Source: Microvirga antarctica
Lineage (GTDB): Bacteria; Pseudomonadota; Alphaproteobacteria; Rhizobiales; Beijerinckiaceae
Assembly: GCF_017921815.1 (NCBI RefSeq)
Contig: NZ_JAGEMM010000001.1
Coordinates: 1,116,001-1,180,000 of the forward strand
DNA length: 64,000 nt
Reading direction: 5' to 3'
A model generated the notes under the pieces. It saw only the letters and a program-made list of their open reading frames with translations, was not told the DNA's origin and ran no database searches. Every line of letters starts with the position of its first letter. Position 1 is the stretch's first letter. A program made the position numbers and the translations under genes. Positions 1-5,824 of the stretch are shown piece after piece.

Positions 1-2
1 GC

Positions 3-563
3 GACGCGGCCGAGACGCTGCGGGGGACCGGCAACAATGACTGGCTGGACGGCGGCGGCGGGCACGACCGGCTTTTTGGCGGCAACGGCAATGACACATT
101 GTCAGGCGGCAGCGACGTCGACACGCTGGGCGCTGGCAGCAGTGATGCGTCCTTCGCACGGGCAGCGTCCCCGTCCGGCGCTGCCGGCAATGACAGGCTC
201 ATCGGTGGCAACGGGGCCGACAAACTGATCGGCGGGCGCGGTGCCGATAGTTTCGTCTACACGTCGCTGAAGGACAGCACCGTCGCCAAGACCGGTCGCG
301 ACAGCATCTGGGATTTTTCAGCAAAGCAAGGCGACAAGGTCGACCTGTCGGCGCTCGATGCCAATACGGGCCGCGACGGGAACCAGGCGTTCTCCTTCAT
401 CGGAAAATCCGCGTTCCATCAGAAAGCCGGCGAGTTGCGCTACGACAAAATCTCGGCGCAGAATTCTATCGTCTACGGCGATGTGAACGGGGACGGCGTT
501 GCCGATTTCGCCATCCATGTGAAGGGCTCGCTCGCCATCGCCAAAGGCTACTTCATTCTCTAG
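3..563 (+). CDS. RTX-repeat secreted protein, C-terminal part (truncated by window edge)
   Basis: The frame is open from the left edge, so the N-terminus lies outside the window. It shows glycine/aspartate nonapeptide repeats of the GGxGxDxLx type (for example GGGGHDRLFGGNGNDTL and GGNGADKLIGGRGADSF), which bind calcium in RTX proteins. A C-terminal module follows, containing SIWDFSAKQGDKVDLSALD, YGDVNGDGVADFAIHV and the terminal GYFIL. That module matches the serralysin/peptidase M10 C-terminal domain, which carries the type I secretion signal. The protein is therefore probably exported by an ABC/MFP/TolC system. The catalytic or binding domain is not visible, so its activity cannot be named. 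The repeat array is interrupted by an irregular Ser/Ala-rich stretch (about residues 39-60 of the visible part). Confidence 0.85.
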   Translation, partial: DAAETLRGTGNNDWLDGGGGHDRLFGGNGNDTLSGGSDVDTLGAGSSDASFARAASPSGAAGNDRLIGGNGADKLIGGRGADSFVYTSLKDSTVAKTGRDSIWDFSAKQGDKVDLSALDANTGRDGNQAFSFIGKSAFHQKAGELRYDKISAQNSIVYGDVNGDGVADFAIHVKGSLAIAKGYFIL

Positions 564-620
564 GAAATCTCGCGCCTGTGCCGGGAGAGGGGCCGCCGCC
601 GTCCGTGGGGCGCGTCCTGC

Positions 621-1934
621 TTAGAGCGGGACCGAGAACGAGCAGCGCAGCCCGCCCGGGTCGAAGCGCATCGTCAGCGCACCGTCGAGTTCGGCGCAGA
701 TGCTGCGCTCGATGAGCCGTGAACCGAAACCCTTGCGTTCGGGCTCCTGCACGACGGGTCCGTCGCGCTCGGTCCAGTCCACGACCACGTGCGGGCATCC
801 ATCCTCGTTTGTCACCTGCCAGTCGATGGCGACACTGCCGATTTGGCTGGAGAGCGCACCGTATTTGGCCGCGTTGGTGGCCAGCTCATGGAAAGCCATG
901 CCGAAGCCCAGCGCCTGGCGCGGCGTGAGCCGCACCGGTTCCCCGGTGAGACTGACCCGCTGCCCGTCGACGCCGCCGAACGGGTTGAGCTCCGCGCAGA
1001 GGATTTCACGCATCGAGGCGCTCTCCCACAATTCCTGGGTCAGGATATTGTGGGTGGCCGACAGGGCCAGAAGGCGGGCCTGAAACGCTTCGCGAAAGGC
1101 TGCGAGGGTCGGGCTGTTGCGCAGGGTCTGGAGCGCCAGCGACTGCACCACGGCCAACGTGTTCTTGACCCGGTGATTGAGCTCGTGGATCAGGAGAGCC
1201 TGTCGCTCCTGGGCAAGCTTGCGTTCGGTCACATCGAGACACGCGCCGATCATCAGCGGCGTGGAGGCGCCCTTTCCGTCGCGGATCATCCGGCTGCGCG
1301 CATCCATCCAGCGGATCGTCCCGTCCGGGCGGATGGCCCGGAATTCGTATTCGGCCACACCCTTGGCGAAGGCCTCATCGACCACCCGCCGCACATGCGC
1401 GCGATCGTCAGGATGGATCATGCGCATGAAATCGGCCTCCGAACGCGGCGCCGCATCGGGTTCCAAGCCGAACAGATGGACCAGGGCCGGGTCCCAGGCT
1501 ACCTGCTTGGTGCGCAGGTCCCAGCGCCAGGTTCCGGTACCGGAGGCCTCAAGCGCCGCCACAAGTCTCTCCTGGGCAACCTCGAGTCGCTCGACGGTCG
1601 CCCTCAGGGAAGCGGCGACCGCCACCGACAGGCCGGCGCTGCCCAGATAAAGAGAGAGATCGACCAGGCTGCGCATCGAGAGCACAGGCTGGCCTTCCGG
1701 TGGCATCACGATGATGGCGGCAGCGCCAAGGAGCAGGGCAAAGAGCCCGACGCGGCTGCCCCCTAGGACCGCGGCCGCCAGGACCACCGGATAAAGGGTG
1801 ATATCGCAAAGCGTGTCGCCCAAGAGCGGATGAAGCGCGAGACGCAGCCCAACCGCCAGCGCCACCATGGCGGCGGCGGTCCAGTACGGGAGCCCGAAAG
1901 CAGATGGCAGAAGTGTCGTATAGCGGATGAGCAC
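621..1934 (-). CDS. Membrane-anchored PAS / HWE-family sensor histidine kinase
   Basis: A 437-residue kinase. Residues 1-108 are hydrophobic with about four membrane segments, resembling a DUF4118/MASE-like sensor. Residues about 120-240 form a PAS_3 fold (WDPALVHLFGL, RWMDARSRMI). The kinase core has HELNHRVKNTLAVVQSL as phospho-acceptor region, FHELATNAAKYGAL as N-box and DWTERDGP in the G1 region. The N-box His and the W-x-E define the HWE family. HWE/HisKA_2 kinases commonly feed the PhyR-NepR-EcfG general stress response, and nepR lies 0.6 kb away, so that role is a reasonable inference. The start is GTG with AGGGA about eight bases upstream, inside a long palindrome described separately. 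No response regulator is adjacent. Confidence 0.9.
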   Translation of the reverse strand: MLIRYTTLLPSAFGLPYWTAAAMVALAVGLRLALHPLLGDTLCDITLYPVVLAAAVLGGSRVGLFALLLGAAAIIVMPPEGQPVLSMRSLVDLSLYLGSAGLSVAVAASLRATVERLEVAQERLVAALEASGTGTWRWDLRTKQVAWDPALVHLFGLEPDAAPRSEADFMRMIHPDDRAHVRRVVDEAFAKGVAEYEFRAIRPDGTIRWMDARSRMIRDGKGASTPLMIGACLDVTERKLAQERQALLIHELNHRVKNTLAVVQSLALQTLRNSPTLAAFREAFQARLLALSATHNILTQELWESASMREILCAELNPFGGVDGQRVSLTGEPVRLTPRQALGFGMAFHELATNAAKYGALSSQIGSVAIDWQVTNEDGCPHVVVDWTERDGPVVQEPERKGFGSRLIERSICAELDGALTMRFDPGGLRCSFSVPL

Positions 1935-1942
1935 GCGGGCAT

Positions 1943-1979
1943 GTCCCTACGAAAGTTATGACATAACATTCGTAGGGAC
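1943..1979. repeat. 37-bp near-perfect palindrome covering the kinase ribosome-binding site
   Basis: The arms GTCCCTACGAA and TTCGTAGGGAC are perfectly complementary (11 bp). The inner arms GTTATG and CATAAC pair as well, with one A/A mismatch between the two blocks and a single central base. On the minus strand the right-hand end of the palindrome contains AGGGAC, the only good Shine-Dalgarno match in front of the GTG start at 1934. The structure could be an operator for a dimeric regulator, or an RNA hairpin that hides the ribosome-binding site. There is no T-run, so it is not a terminator. Confidence 0.8.
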
Positions 1980-2019
1980 TTCTCGCTAGCCGTCCGTGCA
2001 GAAATCCAGATGGGGCCTA

Positions 2020-2047
2020 CAAAAATGCCCGGCACAAGGCCGGGCAT
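2020..2047 (-). terminator. Rho-independent terminator of the DUF3309 gene
   Basis: On the minus strand the transcript reads ATGCCCGGC, a short loop, GCCGGGCAT and then TTTTTG, 26 bases after the DUF3309 stop codon. Stem and U-run are typical of an intrinsic terminator. Confidence 0.7.
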
Positions 2048-2072
2048 CGAGGCAATCTGCGCAGGCGGATGG

Positions 2073-2231
2073 CTAGATTCGGCCGAGCAGGAGAAGGATC
2101 AGCAGGATGACCAGGATGACACCGAGCACGCCGCTCGGGCCGTAACCCCAGCCACGGCTGTGCGGCCAGGCCGGCACGGCGCCCAGCAGAAGGAGAATGA
2201 CGAGGATAAGCAGAATGGTGCTAATTGCCAT
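2073..2231 (-). CDS. DUF3309 family small membrane protein
   Basis: A 52-residue, almost entirely hydrophobic protein beginning MAISTILLILVILLL. It has the DUF3309 hallmark WPHSRGWGYGPSG between two short membrane helices and ends LLLGRI. The frame extends further upstream, but the start at 2231 gives the normal family length. The function of DUF3309 is unknown; members are common in stress-responsive loci of Rhizobiales. A promoter of EcfG type lies upstream on the same strand (2356-2380), which would give a leader of about 120 bases. A clear terminator follows. Divergent from nepR. Confidence 0.85.
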   Translation of the reverse strand: MAISTILLILVILLLLGAVPAWPHSRGWGYGPSGVLGVILVILLILLLLGRI

Positions 2232-2355
2232 GATTGAAGCGTCCTTGACCTTGTTAATTCCGCCGAAACGACGTCCGCGGTGCCTGTTGTCCGGATCCAG
2301 CCCCACGCCCGACCCGTTAGTGAGCTGCCCAAAGCGGGCCAGCGCTGTGCAGGAA

Positions 2356-2380
2356 AACTTAGCCGTGGCGAAAGGGTTCC
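2356..2380 (-). promoter_or_regulatory. EcfG-type promoter for DUF3309 gene
   Basis: Read on the minus strand: GGAAC, 17 bases, GTT (GGAAC at 2380-2376, GTT at 2358-2356). This matches the alphaproteobacterial general-stress sigma consensus GGAAC-N16/17-cGTT except that A precedes GTT. It points at the DUF3309 gene. Confidence 0.55.
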
Positions 2381-2429
2381 ATTTTGTCGCAGCGCGACTT
2401 CATCGAACAACTGGCGGACGGCCGAACCG

Positions 2430-2455
2430 GGAACGAGATCCTGCCTTCGCTCGTT
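2430..2455 (+). promoter_or_regulatory. EcfG-type promoter for nepR
   Basis: GGAAC (2430-2434), 17 bases, CGTT (2452-2455): a full match to the EcfG consensus. The expected start of transcription is near 2462, giving a leader of about 55 bases to the nepR ATG. Autoregulation of nepR by EcfG is well known in Methylobacterium and other alphaproteobacteria. Confidence 0.7.
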
Positions 2456-2517
2456 GAAGGAGCGCACGCCGCGTGCAGCGCCGGCCAAGGCCGGTTTCCA
2501 GGAGGGGTATGGTGCGT

Positions 2518-2751
2518 ATGGCTACGGACGACGGCTCAGATCCGAGAAAGATGCCTGGCGTCTTCCCGCCCGACCCTGTCCCCGGAACGGCGAATGCGCC
2601 GTCCCTCTCGCGTACGGTCCAGGCCCAACTCGGCCAACGCCTTCGCCATTTCTACGAATCCCTGGCGCTCGGCGAAACGCCGGTGCCCGATCGCTTCATC
2701 GAAATCCTGAACCGGCTGGACAATGTCGAGCCGGGAGGAAAGACCTCGTAG
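2518..2751 (+). CDS. nepR: NepR family anti-sigma factor
   Basis: A 77-residue protein. Residues 37-68 (AQLGQRLRHFYESLALGE, then TPVPDRFIEILNRLD) match the two-helix core of NepR, including the invariant VPDRF. NepR sequesters the general stress sigma factor EcfG until phosphorylated PhyR binds NepR and releases it. The N-terminal 35 residues are Pro-rich and likely disordered, as in the family. The ATG at 2518 is preferred because GGAGGGG ends ten bases upstream; an in-frame ATG at 2509 is too close to it. The ecfG gene, often directly downstream, is absent: the next 220 bases hold no recognisable gene, only a short CCGGCC hairpin after the stop. This may be a second or orphan nepR. Confidence 0.88.
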   Translation: MATDDGSDPRKMPGVFPPDPVPGTANAPSLSRTVQAQLGQRLRHFYESLALGETPVPDRFIEILNRLDNVEPGGKTS

Positions 2752-2972
2752 CGACCGGCCGCAGGCCGGGTTCGGGTCTAAAGACACCCTCAGGCATCTG
2801 CAATGACCCGCGAGAAACCGTAGCCTAAGGGCGCCGGCTCGCCAGCTCGGCGGCACGCCCCACAACTTTCGGCCTCGATTGAAGCGGCTGAGCGCAGGTC
2901 GGGAGCTTGGGATGCGCGGAAGACGCATCGGGATGGCTACAGATCACCCCAAGCATACAATGGACCGGCAGC

Positions 2973-3251
2973 TTACCGACGACGGAACTGCGGATTGCCA
3001 CGCTGCGGCGGCCGAGGGCCGGACGAGCCGGAATCCTTGTGGCGGAAGATCAGTCGGCCCTTTTCGAGATCGTAAGGAGACATTTCGACCGTGACCCGGT
3101 CGCCCGCCAGGGTCTTGATGCGGTTCTTCTTCATCTTTCCGGCCGTATAGGCGATGACCTCGTGCCCGTTATCCAACTGCACGCGATAGCGCGCATCGGG
3201 CAGAATTTCGGTCACCAGACCTTCAAACGTGATCAGTTCTTCCTTTGCCAT
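2973..3251 (-). CDS. infA: Translation initiation factor IF-1, C-terminally extended form
   Basis: Residues 1-70 are a complete IF-1 S1/OB fold ([55 protein letters not shown]). IF-1 binds the 30S A site during initiation. About 20 extra basic and Pro/Gly residues follow ([16 protein letters not shown] then NPQFRRR), making 92 residues against about 72 for canonical IF-1. A similar extended paralog next to a cold-shock gene is familiar in Rhizobiales. The canonical infA probably lies elsewhere in the genome. It sits 100 bases downstream of cspA on the same strand, with a terminator between them, so read-through or its own promoter is needed. Confidence 0.92.
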   Translation of the reverse strand: MAKEELITFEGLVTEILPDARYRVQLDNGHEVIAYTAGKMKKNRIKTLAGDRVTVEMSPYDLEKGRLIFRHKDSGSSGPRPPQRGNPQFRRR

Positions 3252-3268
3252 GCAAAGCCTTCCGTCTC

Positions 3269-3297
3269 AAAAAACAAAAAAGCCGCTCCTCAGCGGA
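3269..3297 (-). terminator. Intrinsic terminator between cspA and infA
   Basis: On the minus strand CCGCT, GAGG loop, AGCGG is followed by CTTTTTTG and a second T-run, 18 bases before the infA start. It probably ends most cspA transcripts and could attenuate infA. A second hairpin, GAGGGCGTGA/TCACGCTCTC at about 3314-3337, lies between cspA and this terminator. Confidence 0.7.
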
Positions 3298-3352
3298 ACG
3301 GCTGATATGCAAGAGAGCGTGATCAGTCACGCCCTCCAGCACGAAAAAAGCC

Positions 3353-3562
3353 TTACGCGTTCTGCAAGTTGACTGCAGAGGCGCGGCCGGTGCGCTGGTC
3401 GGTCTGAAGCTCGTAAGAGATCTTCTGACCCTCGCGGAGGCCCCGCATCCCAGCGCGTTCGAGCGCTGTCGCGTGGACGAAGATGTCCTTGCCGCCGTTA
3501 TCGGGCTGGATGAAACCGTAGCCCTTGGTTTCGTTGTACCACTTCACGGTTCCCGTTTCCAT
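3353..3562 (-). CDS. cspA: Cold-shock domain protein (CspA family)
   Basis: A 69-residue single cold-shock domain: [20 protein letters not shown] contains RNP-1, and [13 protein letters not shown] contains RNP-2. It binds single-stranded RNA or DNA and is likely an RNA chaperone. ATG at 3562 is chosen over an upstream in-frame start because AAAGGA precedes it by six bases and it gives the family length. A TATACT hexamer on the minus strand at 3719-3714 would give a leader of roughly 145 bases, comparable with the long leaders of cold-shock mRNAs, but no good -35 is visible. The assignment to cold rather than another stress is not certain. Confidence 0.93.
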   Translation of the reverse strand: METGTVKWYNETKGYGFIQPDNGGKDIFVHATALERAGMRGLREGQKISYELQTDQRTGRASAVNLQNA

Positions 3563-3954
3563 GGGAAATCCTTTCACTGTCGTCTGCACGTAGGTGGAAG
3601 CCTATACCGAACCACCCATTCGTCGATATTGGTAGAGAGAAGGAACGTGCGCCCGGCAGTGCCAAAGCGAAGTAGCCCAGTCGTCCGGCCAAATGTCGAT
3701 TGCTTCTCGATAGAGTATAGTCCCCAAAAAAGCAAGGCGGAGAGGCCTCCTAGCCTATGGCGGGCGTGACGAAACCTGCCGAGCATCGCCTAACCTTCCG
3801 CCGATGCCAGCAACCTGCTTCGATACGGCGTTTCGCACAGCTGTTCTTCTGACTAGATTTTCGCCAATGCCGCAACGGAAGTAGCGGCGTTTTTTCATGC
3901 GTCCCTCTTGCCTTTCCAACGCGGTCCTGCAACCCCATATCCGGCCCGCACAGC
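3563..3954. other. 392-bp divergent intergenic region between cspA and a hypothetical gene
   Basis: No convincing coding frame. On the minus strand it holds a TATACT box (3719-3714), a candidate -10 for cspA. On the plus strand it holds a terminator-like hairpin with T-run (3869-3895), unexpected between divergent genes and therefore possibly the end of a small RNA. Confidence 0.6.
3869..3895 (+). terminator. Orphan terminator-like hairpin (possible sRNA end)
   Basis: GCCGC, a ten-base loop, GCGGC and GTTTTTT on the plus strand. No annotated plus-strand gene ends here; the flanking genes are divergent. A weak promoter-like TGTCGA-N16-TATAGT about 150 bases upstream would give a transcript of about 170 bases. 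Confidence 0.4.
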
Positions 3955-4341
3955 ATGGAACGTATAATGGCAGGTATTTCCGTCACGCTCGACGGCGACA
4001 ACATCCAGCTCTCTTTCGAGAAGGCCGGGCAATCAACGGCCGTGGTGATGGATCCCCACGCCGCCCGCTCTCTCGTGAAGGCGCTCGGGCAATTGCTTGT
4101 CGCCATCGGTGAAAGCACCGACGACAGCGATGACGGCTACGAGGAGATGCTCGACGTCACCTCGGCCACCATCGACGTGGGAACGGACGAGACGGGCCAG
4201 TCCGTGATCGCCCTCCAGGCGGGCCACCTGTCGCCGTTCATGCTCAGGCTCCGGGACGATGAGGCACGCCACATCGCCAACAGCCTGCTCGAGATCCTCA
4301 ACAGCCCGCCGGACGCCCGCATATCCCTCGGCGGCCACTGA
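3955..4341 (+). CDS. Conserved hypothetical protein, acidic, cytoplasmic
   Basis: A 128-residue acidic protein without signal peptide or membrane segment. I do not recognise a named domain. It starts with a beta-rich part (ISVTLDGDNIQLSFEKAG), has an acidic loop DSDDGYEEM near residue 63, and ends with an amphipathic helix (DDEARHIANSLLEILNS). ATG at 3955 or the in-frame ATG at 3967 (MAGISV) could be the start; neither has a strong Shine-Dalgarno sequence. Coding character (codon-position GC and absence of stops) is consistent with a real gene, and the opposite-strand frame looks like a shadow. Function unknown. Confidence 0.65.
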   Translation: MERIMAGISVTLDGDNIQLSFEKAGQSTAVVMDPHAARSLVKALGQLLVAIGESTDDSDDGYEEMLDVTSATIDVGTDETGQSVIALQAGHLSPFMLRLRDDEARHIANSLLEILNSPPDARISLGGH

Positions 4342-4420
4342 CACCATCCGCTCGACACGCTCCTGAGCGAGCAGCCTCCCGCAGCCGAAGCAGGCGCTCG
4401 GAGATTGGCCAGAGGCGAGG

Positions 4421-4798
4421 GTGGATCTGCGCGAACTCAACCAGCTCGGATTGCCGGTTCTTCTTGCCGGAACCGACGCGCTCTCGGCCTATACGGCATC
4501 ACACGCCCGACCAAGGCGCATGCGTCACGTCAAGGCCGACCGCCCCCTCGTCATTCTTCACGACGCGCCCATCGTCGAGACCATCGAAACCGAGCCTTTG
4601 GAAATCTATCCGTTTCTCGGTTGTTCGCGACCGGCCGAGACGATTGAGCCGTTCACGGTGTCGGCGGTGGTGCACGGCCATGCGCATCACGGGACGTATG
4701 AGGGCCGCACGCCCGGCGGGCAGCGGGTCTACAACGTCGCCCGCCAGCTCGACAAGCCGAGCGAGCGCCCCTACGCCCTGCTCGACATCCAGGGCCGC
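4421..4798 (+). pseudogene. Metallophosphoesterase remnant (C-terminal fragment)
   Basis: The frame encodes PLVILHDAPIVETIETEP, EIYPFLGCSRPAETI and SAVVHGHAHHGTYEGRTP, then VYNVARQL and PYALLDI. This is the C-terminal third of a calcineurin-like phosphoesterase family, including the GHxH metal ligand motif. The N-terminal D-x-H, GD and GNHD motifs are absent upstream, and the natural stop after the LLDI region is missing; the frame runs on antisense to the next gene. A GTG at 4421 could start it but would leave no active site. It is most likely a decaying gene. A complete but different metallophosphoesterase lies at 53604. Confidence 0.65.
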
Positions 4799-4801
4799 CC
4801 G

Positions 4802-5023
4802 TCAGAGACGAATGCCCGGATGGGTGGGCTGGCCCGGAAGATAGTCGGGCTCGGAGCCGGGACCTGTCGGATCAGTGATGCCGGGATCATTCACCGGATA
4901 GGGCGTGCGCGGTCCGGTTGGCCCGGTATCGGGAAGCTCATCGGGCTCGGGAGCCGGCGGCACTTCGGTGGGAATATTGCCGCCGGGGATCGGGTCGTTC
5001 GTCGAGGTTGCACGATAGACCAT
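4802..5023 (-). CDS. Small proline-rich hypothetical protein
   Basis: A 73-residue protein rich in Pro, Gly, Asp and Thr (IPTEVPPAPEPDELPDTGP, GPGSEPDYLPGQPTHPG), probably unstructured and without signal peptide. The start at 5023 is supported by AAGGAAG six bases upstream of ATG. An EcfG-type promoter lies at 5085-5061 with an expected transcript start some 30 bases before the ATG. Similar short Pro-rich proteins occur in Rhizobiales as uncharacterised genes. The stress role is inferred only from the promoter and from the divergent PfpI gene, which also has such a promoter. Confidence 0.7.
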   Translation of the reverse strand: MVYRATSTNDPIPGGNIPTEVPPAPEPDELPDTGPTGPRTPYPVNDPGITDPTGPGSEPDYLPGQPTHPGIRL

Positions 5024-5060
5024 TGGTCTTCCTTCGCATGGTGGGGACTGTCTTCCCATC

Positions 5061-5085
5061 AACCGGAGAACTGCCGGACCGTTCC
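5061..5085 (-). promoter_or_regulatory. EcfG-type promoter for the Pro-rich gene
   Basis: On the minus strand GGAAC (5085-5081), 17 bases, GTT (5063-5061). G precedes GTT instead of the preferred C. Spacing to the start codon (about 38 bases) is ideal. Confidence 0.6.
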
Positions 5086-5108
5086 ACGAAAACGCCTTAT
5101 TGACAGGC

Positions 5109-5133
5109 GGAACCGCCCCGTGGCCGGGCCGTT
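5109..5133 (+). promoter_or_regulatory. EcfG-type promoter for the PfpI/DJ-1 gene
   Basis: GGAAC (5109-5113), 16 bases, CGTT (5130-5133): an exact consensus match, 34 bases before the GTG start at 5167. It is arranged back to back with the promoter at 5061-5085. Confidence 0.7.
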
Positions 5134-5166
5134 TCTCGGGCATACACGCCAACCTGGAGACGTCTC

Positions 5167-5745
5167 GTGACAGACATCAAACAAGCCCGCATTCTCATCA
5201 TGTCGACCGATGGATTCGAGCAATCCGAACTCATGGTGCCGCAGGAAAAGCTCACCGCAGCCGGAGCCACCGTTGAGGTCGCCGCCCCGAAATCACGGAT
5301 GAAATCCGGCAAGATCTATGGCTGGGACAAGGACGACTGGGGCAAGACCGTGTCGGTCGACAAGGATCTCGAGGATGTCGATCCAGCCGAATACGACGCC
5401 CTCATATTGCCGGGCGGTCAGATGAATCCCGACAAGCTGCGTCTCGAACCCAAAGCCATCGAGATCGTGAAAGCGTTCTACGCTGCAGGCAAGACGGTCG
5501 CCGCCATCTGCCACGCGCCATGGCTCCTCATCGAGGCAGGCGTCATCAAGGGACGCCAGTGCACGTCCTATGCGTCGATCAAAACCGACATGATCAACGC
5601 CGGCGGCGAGTGGCGCGATGAGGCAGTCGTCACCGACAAGGGCCTCATCACCAGCCGCAACCCGGGAGACCTCGATGCGTTTTCGGCCAAGATCATCGAG
5701 GAGATCGAGGAAGGCGTTCACGCCGGTCGCCGTCAGGCAGCCTGA
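5167..5745 (+). CDS. PfpI/DJ-1 family protein (YhbO-like glutamine amidotransferase fold)
   Basis: A 192-residue class I glutamine amidotransferase-like fold. The nucleophile elbow is AAICHAPWLLIEAGV with the conserved Cys-His pair; ALILPGGQMNPDKLR supplies the conserved Gly-Gly region and YDALILPGG the preceding strand. The acidic residue near residue 19 (TDGFEQSEL) matches the DJ-1/PfpI Glu. Family members are described as proteases, glyoxalase III or protein and nucleotide deglycases linked to carbonyl and oxidative stress; the exact activity here is not determined. The GTG start follows GGAG by eight bases. An exact EcfG-type promoter lies upstream, so it is probably a general stress gene. 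A bidirectional terminator follows. Confidence 0.9.
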   Translation: MTDIKQARILIMSTDGFEQSELMVPQEKLTAAGATVEVAAPKSRMKSGKIYGWDKDDWGKTVSVDKDLEDVDPAEYDALILPGGQMNPDKLRLEPKAIEIVKAFYAAGKTVAAICHAPWLLIEAGVIKGRQCTSYASIKTDMINAGGEWRDEAVVTDKGLITSRNPGDLDAFSAKIIEEIEEGVHAGRRQAA

Positions 5746-5770
5746 TCGGCGCTAAACGCAGGGCCCTCAC

Positions 5771-5802
5771 AAAAAAACGGCCGGTTCACACCGGCCGTTT
5801 TC
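5771..5802. terminator. Bidirectional terminator between pfpI and the Tim44-domain gene
   Basis: A-run, AACGGCCGGT, TCAC loop, ACCGGCCGTT, T-run. It can terminate transcripts from both convergent genes. Confidence 0.85.
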
Positions 5803-5824
5803 ACATTCATGGAGACGTCGCGGA

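Noticed and set aside
1763-2047. A frame beginning MPGLVPGIFVGP upstream of the HWE kinase
   Set aside because: Its start lies in the DUF3309 terminator hairpin and the rest is antisense-frame shadow of the kinase; such peptides are common false calls from GC-rich hairpins.
2280-2928. Frames of 182 and 130 residues overlapping nepR
   Set aside because: NepR in the third frame has the family core and a ribosome-binding site. The others are Arg/Pro-rich shadows.
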